From IDS-8 sp040902105 (GTDB taxonomy: Bacteria; Pseudomonadota; Gammaproteobacteria; Steroidobacterales; Woeseiaceae), in contig JBBDXW010000065.1 of assembly GCA_040902105.1 (NCBI GenBank), forward strand, positions 14,345 through 78,344: DNA of 64,000 nucleotides. The letters run 5' to 3'. The position numbers and the translations under genes were made by a program. Positions 28,859 through 38,668 of this stretch are shown piece after piece. Each line of letters starts with the position of its first letter. The first letter of the stretch is position 1. The notes under the pieces were generated by a model. The model ran no database searches, had not been told where the DNA came from, and worked only from the letters and a program-made list of their open reading frames with translations.

Positions 28859-30715
28859 TCAGGTCGCGAGCGCCTCCGTCACCGCGCGGTGAGCGTGCGT
28901 AATCGCCGAATCCGTGTTTGCGGCCGCGCCGGCGTCGGAGTTCGCAATCGCGATGCGGCCGAACGGCTGCCGCCCTTTCACCCACGGTTTATCCGCCTCC
29001 GAGGCGTATTCCGGCTCCCATGTCCGGCCGGGGCCGTAGGAGTATCCATGTGCCCAGCGGTTGACGGTGATCGCCTGGATGTCGCGCCCGGCATCGAATC
29101 CCGCTCCGGACAATGCCTGGTCGAGCTGATCGCGCACATGTTCCTCGAACACCGTGAACGGTGTCGTCAGCAGCACGCGCCTTCCGGCGCGCCACTGCTC
29201 CGGTCCCTGGAGGTCGTCGAAGTACGGCACGTAGCACATGTGCAGGACCATCGGCCTGTCCGGTGAATCGTTGAAACGGTAATCGCCGATTGACACCGGG
29301 TAGTCGAGTTCCACCTGCTTGTAGAAATCCTTGGTGTAGTAGACGTAGCGTATGCCGAGTTCTGCGAACGCGCGCCAGTTCGGAATGAGCACCTTCGTGT
29401 ACGTGAGCGGCACCTTCACGTTGTGTGCCAGGCCCTGCTTCTGCCCTTCGGGTAAGCCGGGGCATATATAAGGAATGGCGCTGTTGTAACAGGCAAGGAT
29501 GCATTTCTTCGTGCGCACGGTATGGGCGTCGCCGCCGTGCACGTAAGTGACATCGACGCCACGTTCACCCGCGGTGTGCGCCACATCGACCACTGTACTG
29601 TTCAAGCGGATGCGGATTTGTCGGGCAGCGCGATCGAGTTCGGAGTAAGCGACGCGCGCCGTGACGCTGTCTTCCATCGTTTCACCGGGCAGGGCCTCAG
29701 GGATAAGGCTCCTGACGAGGAGCCGCGCAACCGAGGCGTTGCCGTCGGGAAAGTGAAATATGTATGGCTCGTTGCCGCGATCGCCGACGCGCGGCATCGT
29801 GTGCTCGAGTCCGGGGATGCCGCCGCCGTCGGTATAACCTTGCACGGCGATCGCCGGCACTTCGTCCATGCCGACGCACCAGTAGCTCATGCCCCAGCGC
29901 TGGTACATCTCCAGCAGCTGGTCGTCGACCTTGACGTAGTCTTTGAGGAATTCGCGGTAGCTGATCTTCGAGAGAAGCTCGAACTTTTCGTCGCGGCTCA
30001 TGCCGGGCAGGTAGTCCCGCTCGTCCGTGAACGCCCGCACGAGGTCGGCCCGCGCACGCTCGTTCATGGGTGTCGCGGCGGCAAACTCCGGCCAGGGAAG
30101 GCTGCCATAGCCGGACACCAGCTTGCGTCGCCCGTAGGTCGCGCTGTCGTAAGCAATCGCATAGGACAGCCCCATCGACGAGTACAGGTCCTGGTCGAAA
30201 TAGTCGTAAAAGCGCTGCACGTCGATGCCGATGTCGGACAGCAGCGTCTTCGAGACAGCGGAATATCCCGACGGCGTGTCGATGGATTCGGTGCCGCCGT
30301 AGCCGATGCGCGTCCGGCCGCCGATCGTGAACTCGTTGCGTTTGGCATGGCCGCCGAAGTCGTCATGATTGTCGAGGATCAGTATCCGTGCATCGGGCTT
30401 CTCCTTCCTGAAGAAGTGCGCCGCCGCCAGGCCGCTGATGCCGCCGCCGACGACGACCAGGTCGATTTCCTCGTCGGGTGCGGCGCGCGGCCAGGTCCTG
30501 CCCGAGACCCGCGCGTGCATAGTCTCCCAGGAGCCGTCGTGGCTGCCGCGCAGGCCGCTCCTGGCCGGCGGATAGTAGTCGCTGCCCAGCGCGAACTTGC
30601 TCTCGGCCCGGCCGAAGACGTCCGTCCATGGCGACAGCAGGGACGCGCCGATGGCGACGCTTGTACCGTTCAGGAAATCGCGCCGCGTGACCTTGTCTTT
30701 CAATTCACCCCCCAA
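28859..30715 (-). CDS. Tat-exported FAD-dependent amine oxidase, spermidine dehydrogenase (SpdH)-like
   Basis: This 618-residue flavoprotein has a Tat signal TRRDFLNG (residues 10-17), an FAD-binding VVGGGISGLAAAHFFR segment, FGGHAKRNEF, and a C-terminal FAD site (FGRIAIANSDAGAAANTDSAI). Length, Tat motif and these segments fit the periplasmic SpdH family that oxidises spermidine; the substrate is inferred from the family only. The start is uncertain: TTG at 30715 or TTG at 30703. It is transcribed alone, after the small genes at 30789-31481 on the same strand. Confidence 0.78.
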   Translation of the reverse strand: MGGELKDKVTRRDFLNGTSVAIGASLLSPWTDVFGRAESKFALGSDYYPPARSGLRGSHDGSWETMHARVSGRTWPRAAPDEEIDLVVVGGGISGLAAAHFFRKEKPDARILILDNHDDFGGHAKRNEFTIGGRTRIGYGGTESIDTPSGYSAVSKTLLSDIGIDVQRFYDYFDQDLYSSMGLSYAIAYDSATYGRRKLVSGYGSLPWPEFAAATPMNERARADLVRAFTDERDYLPGMSRDEKFELLSKISYREFLKDYVKVDDQLLEMYQRWGMSYWCVGMDEVPAIAVQGYTDGGGIPGLEHTMPRVGDRGNEPYIFHFPDGNASVARLLVRSLIPEALPGETMEDSVTARVAYSELDRAARQIRIRLNSTVVDVAHTAGERGVDVTYVHGGDAHTVRTKKCILACYNSAIPYICPGLPEGQKQGLAHNVKVPLTYTKVLIPNWRAFAELGIRYVYYTKDFYKQVELDYPVSIGDYRFNDSPDRPMVLHMCYVPYFDDLQGPEQWRAGRRVLLTTPFTVFEEHVRDQLDQALSGAGFDAGRDIQAITVNRWAHGYSYGPGRTWEPEYASEADKPWVKGRQPFGRIAIANSDAGAAANTDSAITHAHRAVTEALAT

Positions 30716-30788
30716 ATCCCCGGCAATCCAGCCAACGGACCATCACCGGCACTGTACGAAAACCATCCCGACAAGGAAAGCCGCGGCG

Positions 30789-31019
30789 TTACGGATTCCG
30801 GCAGGCAGCCACCTCGTCTTCGGTCAGGCCGAGATCCCGGGCCGCCGCCGAGAGATCGTCGGCCGTCGCGGCGGCAATGACGCCGGCGAGCTGCGGTGAA
30901 ACAGCTCGGCTGACCGAATTTGCTGTATTGGTCGCTATGCTTTGCATGCGGTGAACAGGGTTGGCGTACGCAGGGTCTTTCCTGGGATCCGCACCCTTCA
31001 GCTTCTCGCCGCGAGCCAC
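30789..31019 (-). CDS. Small hypothetical protein coupled to an NTF2-like gene
   Basis: This 76-residue protein starts with GTG 31019, immediately adjoining the TAG of the upstream NTF2-like gene, so translation is probably coupled. It is hydrophilic at the N-terminus (ARGEKLKGADPRKDPAYANP), has an alanine-rich helical middle and ends in LTEDEVAACRNP. It has no signal peptide and no recognised domain. The tight coupling is the main reason to accept it as real. Confidence 0.6.
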   Translation of the reverse strand: MARGEKLKGADPRKDPAYANPVHRMQSIATNTANSVSRAVSPQLAGVIAAATADDLSAAARDLGLTEDEVAACRNP

Positions 31020-31481
31020 CTACGGCTCCGCCATACGAGTGGACTGCCACGCCACGACCCGCCACTCGCCGTTGCGTTTGACGAAAGTGCCAGTATTGAG
31101 GAAATGCTCGACGACCGCCTGAGGGCCGCTGCCCGTTCTTCCCACCAGGCGGAAGGCGACCACGGCGGTGTCGTCGTACTGCTGGACGCGAATGTCTTCC
31201 GCGGAATATTCGGTCGGCTCAGCCGTAGTCGCAGTTGGGCCGGCACGCGCATTTTCGAGTATCTCCGCCTTGCCCACTCGCACGCCGGAGGAGCGCGTGT
31301 AGATCAGATCGTCCGCCCAGAAGCGGGCGTGTGCAGCGACGTCGTTACGCGAGGCGCCGTCCAGGAATTCCTTCAGTAGCTGCGTCAGTTCTTCCGCAGC
31401 GGCCGCCGTCGCATCGGCCTGCCCGTGCACCGGCGACGCCAGCATCAGCGCCAGTATCAAAGGCGTCAGTCGTCGGCTCAT
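31020..31481 (-). CDS. Exported SnoaL/DUF4440-type NTF2-like protein
   Basis: This 153-residue protein has a signal peptide (ILALMLASPVHGQ) and an NTF2-like cone fold: an N-terminal helix (ELTQLLKEFLDGASRNDVAAHARFWADD), YTRSSGVRVGKAEIL, and strands ending FVKRNGEWRVVAWQSTRM. DUF4440/SnoaL proteins are ligand-binding or small enzymes of varied role. Its stop directly adjoins the start of the 76-residue gene. Divergent from the histidine kinase gene. Confidence 0.8.
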   Translation of the reverse strand: MSRRLTPLILALMLASPVHGQADATAAAAEELTQLLKEFLDGASRNDVAAHARFWADDLIYTRSSGVRVGKAEILENARAGPTATTAEPTEYSAEDIRVQQYDDTAVVAFRLVGRTGSGPQAVVEHFLNTGTFVKRNGEWRVVAWQSTRMAEP

Positions 31482-31795
31482 TTGTCACCCCGCTCGAAGA
31501 TCAGTATATCCTCGAAGGATAACGCTCTCTTGCGGTAAACGTCACTCCGTGACGACGGGCGCGGAGCAGCGAATCGTGCCCGTGACCCGCAACGACTCCG
31601 ACGTCGTTCCGACGAGGTTGAGCTCCACGTCGACGTCCGCCGACGTTGCGTCCTGGATGGAGCACCATGGACGCACGCACAGATACCGATCCTTCACGGC
31701 GCAATCGTCGCGCCATGGCTGATTTCAGTTATTCTCCACTTGCGCTCCTATGCCTTTCCCGAGATGTGGGCCAGCTGAGCAGAAGGTCTGCCGCC

Positions 31796-33856
31796 ATGTA
31801 TGTGTCGCGCCACTACGCGCTGATCATCGGACTGACCCTGGTCTACTTTCTCGCCGGTAGAGCCGGGCTGCACTTCTTCGGCCTCCTGCACCCGAGCGCC
31901 TCGGCCATATGGATTCCGACCGGAATCGCGATCGCCTCTTTGCTGACATTCGGCTACCGCGTCTGGCCGGCAATCTTTACCGGTGCGTTCCTGGTCAATT
32001 TGACCACGCAAGGCTCCCTGATCACATCTACAGGCGTGGCGGCAGGCAACACTTTGGAGGGAATCGTCGCCGTTTACCTGATCGGCCGTTTTGCGGGCGG
32101 CACGGCAGTTTTTGGTCCTGCGTCCAACCTATTCAGGTTCGCGGGTGTCGCCGTGCTCGCCACGACAGTAAGCGCCACGATCGGTGTGATGAGTTTGACG
32201 CTCGGCGGCTATGCCCCTGCAGCCGACTTCGGGGCCATCTGGTTTACGTGGTGGCTTGGCGATGCAGCGGGTGCCATCGTGGTCACTCCTTTGCTCGTGC
32301 TCTGGTACGTCGACCGCCAATGGTCCTGGACCGCACGGCGCGTGATCGAGTCGGTGCTTTTGTTCGGATCGCTCGTTATCGTCGGCAGCATGACGTTCTT
32401 TCATCCGCTGCTCGCGTCTTACCCCCTCGCCTTTCTGTGCCTCGCGCCGCTCGTTTGGGCTGCGTTCCGGTTCGGGCAGCGAGAAGTGGCTACGGCCGTC
32501 GCTCTGCTAGCGCTCATCGCCAACTGGGCGACGGCTACGGGACACGGGCCTTTCGTCATGCAGTCTCCCAACGAATCGCTGCTGGTCCAGCAGGGCTTCA
32601 TGACCTTTATTGCAATGACGGCGCTCTCCATGGCGGCGCTTACGGCGGAGCGGGCGGCGCTGCTGGCTCGCGAGCGAACAGCGCGCGCCGAAGCCGAGGC
32701 AGCCGGTCGCGCCAAAGATGAGTTCCTCGCCATCCTGAGCCACGAGCTGCGCAATCCCTTGAGCGCGATCAGCGCCGCCGGAGCGGTTTTGGATGGAACG
32801 GATGAGGCGGCGACAGGCCAGACGCGCCGCTGGAGGGAGATCATCCATCGACAAACTGAACAGCTGACACGCCTGGTCGACGATTTGCTGGATATCGCGA
32901 AAGTAACTGTCGATAAAATGACTTTGGAGCGGCAGCCCATGGATCTTGCCGAGGCGGTCAAGCGTTGCCTGCGTGCGCATGCTCCGGACGGCGCCGCGCG
33001 CTTTGAGGCTCGGTATCAGCCTGCGTGGGTTTATGCTGATCCCGACCGCATCACGCAGGTCATCGACAATCTGCTCAACAACGCGGTCAAGTACACGCCG
33101 GCTACCGGCAGCATTCGCGTAAGTGTCGCGAGGGAAGCAGAGTCCGCGATCCTGCGCGTCGAGGATGCCGGAGTCGGTATTGCTCCCGAGTTCCTTCCGC
33201 GAGTGTTTGATCCGTTCCTGCAAGGCGAGCAGGAACTGGACCGTCCCATGGGTGGCCTCGGGATAGGTTTGACGTTAGTGCGACGACTGACGGAGCTGCA
33301 CGGCGGATCGGTGGACGCATACAGCCCGGGGACGGGTCTAGGAAGCGCGTTTGTCGTCCGGCTGCCCCGAATCGATGCGTCGGTGCCGCTGACCGGCTAT
33401 GTGGCGCCCGGCTGCGGGTCTGTGGATCGCGCCTACAAAATCCTCATCGTCGAGGACAACTCGGACACTCGGCAGGCGCTGCGCGCGTTCCTGGAATTAT
33501 CCGGATGCACCGTTCACGAGGCTGAGGATGGTTCAGGCGGCCTCGAATCCGCCCTTCGCCTTCAACTCGACTTCGTATTGCTCGACATCGGCTTGCCTCG
33601 TCTCGACGGCTACCAGGTAGCACGACGGCTCAAGGCTGCGAAACCGGCCACCCCACTCATTGCATTGACCGGCTACGGGCGCGAGGAAGACAAGACGCGC
33701 GCCGCCGAAGCCGGGTTCGACGCGCATCTGGTAAAGCCTGTCAACATGGGGCGTCTGCTTGGGGTCATGCACGAGCTGTTCAACGAACAACAGGATTCTC
33801 ACCAGGCAAACTTGAATATCAAAACGGAATTCCCCGGAAGACCAGGATGGCCTTGA
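31796..33856 (+). CDS. MASE1-domain hybrid sensor histidine kinase
   Basis: This 686-residue protein has an N-terminal MASE1 membrane sensor (about eight transmembrane segments, residues 5-290; HPSASAIWIPTGIA, WWLGDAAGAIVVTPLL). A short coiled linker leads to a HisKA domain with the phospho-acceptor His316 (LSHELRNPLS), an HATPase with NLLNNAVKYTP and GGLGIGLTLV, and a C-terminal receiver with phospho-acceptor Asp597 (LLDIGLPRLDG) and Lys in LVKPVN. ATG 31796 is preferred because MASE1 begins there and AGAAGG lies upstream. No cognate regulator is adjacent. The signal sensed is unknown. Confidence 0.9.
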   Translation: MYVSRHYALIIGLTLVYFLAGRAGLHFFGLLHPSASAIWIPTGIAIASLLTFGYRVWPAIFTGAFLVNLTTQGSLITSTGVAAGNTLEGIVAVYLIGRFAGGTAVFGPASNLFRFAGVAVLATTVSATIGVMSLTLGGYAPAADFGAIWFTWWLGDAAGAIVVTPLLVLWYVDRQWSWTARRVIESVLLFGSLVIVGSMTFFHPLLASYPLAFLCLAPLVWAAFRFGQREVATAVALLALIANWATATGHGPFVMQSPNESLLVQQGFMTFIAMTALSMAALTAERAALLARERTARAEAEAAGRAKDEFLAILSHELRNPLSAISAAGAVLDGTDEAATGQTRRWREIIHRQTEQLTRLVDDLLDIAKVTVDKMTLERQPMDLAEAVKRCLRAHAPDGAARFEARYQPAWVYADPDRITQVIDNLLNNAVKYTPATGSIRVSVAREAESAILRVEDAGVGIAPEFLPRVFDPFLQGEQELDRPMGGLGIGLTLVRRLTELHGGSVDAYSPGTGLGSAFVVRLPRIDASVPLTGYVAPGCGSVDRAYKILIVEDNSDTRQALRAFLELSGCTVHEAEDGSGGLESALRLQLDFVLLDIGLPRLDGYQVARRLKAAKPATPLIALTGYGREEDKTRAAEAGFDAHLVKPVNMGRLLGVMHELFNEQQDSHQANLNIKTEFPGRPGWP

Positions 33857-34001
33857 GGCCGGGCATCGGGACGGCTGGCGGATCCTTGAATTGCTTTATC
33901 AGTCGAAGCAAAGCAAGACATATTGAAGACTTGAGCAGTTACCAGCCCAACGGCTGAGCGCGGCCATAAGCGGACCGATTCCCGAAAAGCTCTAGCCGGA
34001 T

Positions 34002-34568
34002 TCAGAGCCTTTCATGTGCCACCGTGCACAGGAGTTTTTCCAGATCTCCCCGTGGGTGATTCGGTTGTTCGCTGACCATGGAAAGGATAATCTCCCAAGG
34101 TGTTGGTGCCACTCTCATATCCGATGTCCAAACGTACTCACGAACAGCTGCATAAGCAGAATCCGAAAGGTGCGACAGCTCCAATCGAACTCTTTTGCTG
34201 AACCTTGCTGTGAACTCACGGCCGATTCGATTGATTTCCGCCGCAAGGCCAAGTCGGTTGTATTGGCTAGCTCGCTGACACAATGCCACAGCTTCGTGCT
34301 TCAGTCTTGCGTAAGCCTGGTCACGCCAGATTGCGGCACTAGCCGGCAACTCTTCGACCAGATCGAAGTTATCTTGATCTAGTCGTCCGCCGAATCTGTA
34401 AAGAAAATCTCCGACATTTTCGACAAAAAACCGAATCTGATCATCGGAAAGCTCGATACCATCGCGGTCTGACTCTGAAGGCAAATTAGCCCGCTCGTCC
34501 GAAATCGTCTGGCGGGAAACGAGCAGCACAACGCCAGCCAAGACCAGGATGACAGAGAGTTTTCTCAC
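34002..34568 (-). CDS. Hypothetical protein with N-terminal membrane anchor
   Basis: This 188-residue protein has an N-terminal hydrophobic segment (KLSVILVLAGVVLLVS) with no clear cleavage site, so it is a signal anchor or signal peptide. A soluble helical domain follows (DDQIRFFVENVGDFLYRFGG, EAVALCQRASQYNRLG). No family is recognised. Codon use is less GC-biased than in neighbours. It stands alone between the histidine kinase and the second IS481 end. Confidence 0.6.
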   Translation of the reverse strand: MRKLSVILVLAGVVLLVSRQTISDERANLPSESDRDGIELSDDQIRFFVENVGDFLYRFGGRLDQDNFDLVEELPASAAIWRDQAYARLKHEAVALCQRASQYNRLGLAAEINRIGREFTARFSKRVRLELSHLSDSAYAAVREYVWTSDMRVAPTPWEIILSMVSEQPNHPRGDLEKLLCTVAHERL

Positions 34569-35036
34569 AAATGCCCCACGGTCCGCTTCGGGCCCAACTG
34601 CAGCCAGTCAGTAGTCTATCACCTGGACTTCTGCGACGTGCACTGACACCTTACCCGCAACTCGGGTCGGCGCGGGGACGTTGACGCGTTCGGCCCGGCC
34701 TCCGACAGGCGCCTGAATAGTGTCCGGAATAAGCTGTCAACCATGTGACCGGAATGGACCTATAATGGACGGACTCCTCGGCCGGGATCTCGAACTTGGA
34801 CCAACAGCACCATTCGGCCACGCAACTGAGCCGTTCAGGCCATCAGATGTTCTTTCGCGGCAGTCATCCTGGTTTTCCTTTCCGTCCGCCGTCACCCCAG
34901 GGGACTATGCAGTTGAAGCGCGGGGTTTCTTGCCGCGAGCGGTTGCGAGCATATCCATGAGTGCAGGCCTGTTTATGGTGCGGAGCTGCGGTTCGTTGTA
35001 ACCATTCTGACCGCTTGATTTTAGAGGAGACGCAGC
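34569..35036. other. Intergenic region with IS relic
   Basis: No supported gene lies here. The one notable feature is the diverged IS481-type end at 34721-34763. The last bases hold AGAGGAG, the ribosome-binding site of the GFA gene. Confidence 0.45.
34721..34763 (+). repeat. Solo, diverged IS481-family end
   Basis: Over about 39 positions it aligns with the right end at 26416-26462 with 7 mismatches, including the shared CCATGT and CCGGAA-GGACCT blocks. No transposase sequence accompanies it. It marks an older IS481 insertion or deletion scar. Confidence 0.6.
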
Positions 35037-35429
35037 ATGGACCGATTCACCGGCGGTTGCCTGTGCGGCAACGTCCGAATTGTGGCGTCGGGACTCCCAT
35101 ACCGGGTCGGCCTTTGTCACTGTCTCGACTGCCGCAAGCATCATGGGGCCCTTTTTCACGCTTCCGCGGTGTTCCCTCAGGATGCGGTGACGATCGATGG
35201 CGAAACACGTGACTACGTCGGGCGGTTTTTCTGTCCCCGCTGCGGCTCCTCCGTTTTCGCACGCAGCGCAGACGAAATCGAAGTGAACGTCGGATCCCTG
35301 GATGCCCCTGACCAACTGATGCCAACCTACGAAAGCTGGATCGTCCGTCGCGAGTCCTGGTTGCCGCCGTTTCCGCTCAAGAGACGATACGACCGCGATC
35401 GTGACGCCACGGGTCGCTTTGAGGAGTAG
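35037..35429 (+). CDS. GFA (Gfa/CENP-V) family zinc protein
   Basis: This 130-residue protein of the glutathione-dependent formaldehyde-activating fold has zinc ligands in GGCLCGNVR, LCHCLDCRKHHG and FFCPRCGSSVF, plus a beta-rich core. Many GFA members are uncharacterised, so formaldehyde activity is not implied. AGAGGAG lies 7 bases before the ATG. It stands alone on the plus strand upstream of the aromatic block. Confidence 0.87.
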   Translation: MDRFTGGCLCGNVRIVASGLPYRVGLCHCLDCRKHHGALFHASAVFPQDAVTIDGETRDYVGRFFCPRCGSSVFARSADEIEVNVGSLDAPDQLMPTYESWIVRRESWLPPFPLKRRYDRDRDATGRFEE

Positions 35430-35856
35430 GTGTCGCACGAACGGTGCGAAGGGGCCGTTACGGGGTGACGAGAGGGTCTTAGGCGTGCAAAACCTGTGCA
35501 CCGATAAGTTAAACGATACTTAAACTTCTGAACTGACGAGACGTTTTCTGGCAACCATCTACGTTCATTGCCGGCTGTAATGACCTTGGTGGGCTTTCCA
35601 GATTGCTCTGTAGAATAATTGCGTCTATCGCGACTTTGAGAATGAATCATGTTATACGAGAGTCTGCAACAACCAATCTCGCAGGACACGTAGGCCGTGC
35701 CGTTGCACGTAGCACTCGACAAGGAGGGTTGGAACTGATCACCTGCAATGTGACTGCCACGGCTCACGGGAAAACAGATTGTGCCGGAGCAATCATTTGC
35801 GGGCGCGAGGGAATGACAGGCTCGTCTCGGCGCAGGATCTGAAGGACGGTCGCATC
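35430..35856. other. AT-richer intergenic region before the MFS gene
   Basis: No convincing gene is present; short frames here lack motifs. A small dyad TCGCAC/GTGCGA at 35433-35449 lies just after the GFA stop, without a T-run. The region likely holds the promoter of the transporter and dioxygenase unit, and it is noticeably richer in A and T than the flanking genes. Confidence 0.4.
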
Positions 35857-37170
35857 GTGGCTCAGGAAATTCCCCGCACGCCGCGGAGATTGTTCTACGG
35901 CTGGTGGATCGTCGCCGCAGCGATGGTCGGACTGTCTGCCGCCCCGTCGCAATTCGCCTTTGCAGCGCTCGGCCTGTTCATCGTACCGCTCGGCGACGAG
36001 TTCGGCTGGAATCGTGCGCAGATCAGCCTGGCGTTGACCTGCTTCACCGCCTCGCTGGCCATTTGCCTGCCGCTTGCCGGAAGGCTGGTCGATCGCTTCG
36101 GCAGTCGCCGGGTCCTGGTACCGTCCATTCTCGTCTGCGGCTTTTGCTTGGCTGCAATTCCGATGGTGGTATCGAGCCTGTGGCATCTGTTGCTCGTGTT
36201 CACCCTGATCGGGTCGCTCGGCGCCGGGGCGAACAACCTCCCTTACATGCGCACCATTGCCGCGTGGTTCGATCGCCGTCGCGGGCTGGCCATCGGCCTG
36301 GCCATGGCAGGCGCCGGCTTCAGCTTTGCCTACGTGCCGCCGCTCGTTCAAACGATGATCGATGCCCTTGGGTGGCGCTCCGCCTACCTGACGCTCGCGG
36401 CAATCACGGTATGCGTGGCAGCCCCGCTGGTCGCTCTCGTATTTCGAGATACGCCGGCAGAAATGGGATTGACTGCCGATGATGCGCAAGACCACGCCGC
36501 TGAGGCCTCGATGGAGGACGCGTCGGGATTCGGCGTCGCCGAGTCGCTGCGCAGCAGGACATTCTGGATGCTCTGGGCCGTTTTCTGCCTGCTGTCCTTC
36601 AGCCTTTACGGATTGTTGCCGCATTTCGTACCGATGTTGACGGATCAGGGCATGCCAGCCGCGCAGGCAGCGCTCGCCGCTTCCACCGTCGGAATCACCG
36701 TCGTCGTCGCACGTGTCGCCATCGGTTATCTCATCGACCGCTTCTTCGCGCCCCGCGTTGCGTTGCTCTTTTTCCTCGCATCGGCGGCCGGCATCGGTCT
36801 GCTGGCCGTCAATCCTTCAGGGGGGACGGCATTTCTCGCCGCCATCCTCGTCGGCCTCAGCATCGGTGCCGAGATCGACCTGCTTGCCTACCTGACGACC
36901 CGCTATTTCGGACTCCGCAATTTCGGCGCCGTTTACGGCCTGATGTTTGCCGCTCTCCTCGTCGGCACGTCGGCCGGTCCCGTGTCATTCGGCGTCGGCT
37001 ACGAGCTCACCGGCTCCTACGTGTCGATTCTTCTCGCCTGCGCCGGACTGAACATGGCCGCGCTCGTAATTGTCGCGCTTCTTCCACGCTATCCGGAATT
37101 ACCGGAGGCTGCCCATGCGCCATCAGGAACCGTGATCGGTCCGCTACCAACGATCGAAGGCTCCACATGA
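35857..37170 (+). CDS. MFS transporter (monocarboxylate/aromatic acid type)
   Basis: This 437-residue protein has 12 predicted transmembrane helices and MFS loops GRLVDRFGSRRVLV (after helix 2) and WFDRRRGLAIGLAMAGAGF (between helices 4 and 5), typical of oxalate/monocarboxylate-type carriers. GTG 35857 is chosen because GAAGGA lies upstream and the sequence RLFYGWWIVAAA is the family start; an ATG 78 bases earlier is possible. With the ring-hydroxylating dioxygenase genes just downstream, uptake of an aromatic acid is likely. Confidence 0.8.
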   Translation: MAQEIPRTPRRLFYGWWIVAAAMVGLSAAPSQFAFAALGLFIVPLGDEFGWNRAQISLALTCFTASLAICLPLAGRLVDRFGSRRVLVPSILVCGFCLAAIPMVVSSLWHLLLVFTLIGSLGAGANNLPYMRTIAAWFDRRRGLAIGLAMAGAGFSFAYVPPLVQTMIDALGWRSAYLTLAAITVCVAAPLVALVFRDTPAEMGLTADDAQDHAAEASMEDASGFGVAESLRSRTFWMLWAVFCLLSFSLYGLLPHFVPMLTDQGMPAAQAALAASTVGITVVVARVAIGYLIDRFFAPRVALLFFLASAAGIGLLAVNPSGGTAFLAAILVGLSIGAEIDLLAYLTTRYFGLRNFGAVYGLMFAALLVGTSAGPVSFGVGYELTGSYVSILLACAGLNMAALVIVALLPRYPELPEAAHAPSGTVIGPLPTIEGST

Positions 37171-37387
37171 AGCGCCATCATCAGCGGAACTTCAGTACTC
37201 CGTGTGTCAATCTGTTTTCCCGATTCGTCAATATTTTCCGCGTCGAGCATCGGGCACCATGTTCTCGTCCAGAGTCACGCTCGATTCTCCATCGCCGCGA
37301 TCCGATCGCGGCGATCTCTTTCCGGTCGGACCGGCCGCTGCCGCGTTCGCCGGAAGCAGACTTGGAACACTAGGGATGGAAGGGACA

Positions 37388-38668
37388 ATGCCATTTACCG
37401 ACCTGGTGGCGGAGAATCGCGTACACCGCAAGGTGTACGTGTCTCCGGTCGTGCTCGATGCCGAGCGGGAGCGGATCTTCGGAGGCAGCTGGCTTTACGT
37501 CGGACACGACAGCCAGATCCCGGCAGCCGGGGATTATTTCTGCACGGAAGTTGCCGGGCGCCCCGTATTCATGATCCGCCACGGCAGCGGCGACGTGCAC
37601 GTGCTGCACAACCACTGCCCTCACCGCGGTGCCTTGGTCGCAGGCGGCAGAACCGGTAACGCACGGATGCTGCGCTGCTGCTATCACGGCTGGACGTTCC
37701 AGGTCGACGGCCGGCTTCAGGCCATTCCCTGCATGGAGAGCTACGAGGGTTCCGAAGTACGGATCGGCGATCCGCGCTTCGACCTGAAGCCCCTGCGCAG
37801 CGCGGTCTACCGCGGATTCGTCTTCGCCACGCTTAACGACGACGCGCCGGCGCTCGCCGCCTGGCTCAACCAGGCCGCGGCGGTGCTGGACAACATGACC
37901 GAGCGTGCGCCCGACGGTAAGCTCGAAATCGCGGGCGGCTGTTTTCGCGCGGTACAACGGAACAACTGGAAGGTCTATCTCGAGAACCTGCACGACGGCA
38001 TGCATCCGAAGTTCGTGCATCAGTCGTCGCTGCGAGCGTCCGATCGTGTGTGCCGTGGCGAGGAACCCGACGCAGGCAGCGACGCGGCGCTCAGAATGCG
38101 CATCATCGCCGCCAACGATCAGGACTTCGAGCAGATGAATGCGCTGACCGTCGACTGTTTCGGTGCGGGACATAGCACGATGCGCGGGTTCCGGAATCCG
38201 CGCAGCGACGACCCCGTGGCAAGGGAGTATGAAGAAGCGCTCGTCGCACGGCGCGGCGCGGCGGAAGCCGACCGCATCCTGTCGCTGAACTACCACAATG
38301 CCAATATATACCCGAATCTCTCGGTGCACCCGAGCTTCATGCAGCTCCGGGTGATCTTCCCCGTTTCGGTCGACCGGACGCTCGTAGAAATTTGGACGCT
38401 GCGGCTCAAAGGCGCGGGGGATGCCTTCAACCGACGCAACATCCTGTATGCCAACACGGTGCATTCGCCGTCGTCCATCATCAAGGTCGACGATCTGGAA
38501 GCCTACCGACGGGTACAGGCCGGCAACGCCGGGGGCACGGAATGGGTGAGTCAGCATGCCCGCGACAGGACTGCAAGCGGCGACGCCACCGGCTCGGCTC
38601 TCAGTGAACATTACATTCGTCACCAGTACAGAGCCTGGGGGCATTACATGGAAGGGCACCGATCATGA
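37388..38668 (+). CDS. Rieske aromatic-ring-hydroxylating dioxygenase, alpha subunit
   Basis: This 426-residue alpha subunit binds a Rieske 2Fe-2S cluster with Cys77-x-His79 (CPHRG) and Cys97-x2-His100 (CCYHGW). The mononuclear iron site is in ENLHDGMHPKFVH, giving the expected Asp and two His. ATG 37388 is preferred over the longer upstream frame because GGAAGG precedes it and homologues start there. It overlaps the beta-subunit gene by 4 bases (ATGA). It adds two hydroxyls to an aromatic ring; no ferredoxin or reductase gene is nearby, so electrons must come from elsewhere. Confidence 0.88.
   Translation: MPFTDLVAENRVHRKVYVSPVVLDAERERIFGGSWLYVGHDSQIPAAGDYFCTEVAGRPVFMIRHGSGDVHVLHNHCPHRGALVAGGRTGNARMLRCCYHGWTFQVDGRLQAIPCMESYEGSEVRIGDPRFDLKPLRSAVYRGFVFATLNDDAPALAAWLNQAAAVLDNMTERAPDGKLEIAGGCFRAVQRNNWKVYLENLHDGMHPKFVHQSSLRASDRVCRGEEPDAGSDAALRMRIIAANDQDFEQMNALTVDCFGAGHSTMRGFRNPRSDDPVAREYEEALVARRGAAEADRILSLNYHNANIYPNLSVHPSFMQLRVIFPVSVDRTLVEIWTLRLKGAGDAFNRRNILYANTVHSPSSIIKVDDLEAYRRVQAGNAGGTEWVSQHARDRTASGDATGSALSEHYIRHQYRAWGHYMEGHRS

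Noticed and set aside
34720..35001. A 93-residue plus-strand frame
   Set aside because: Its first codons lie in the IS481 end relic and no ribosome-binding site or motif supports it.
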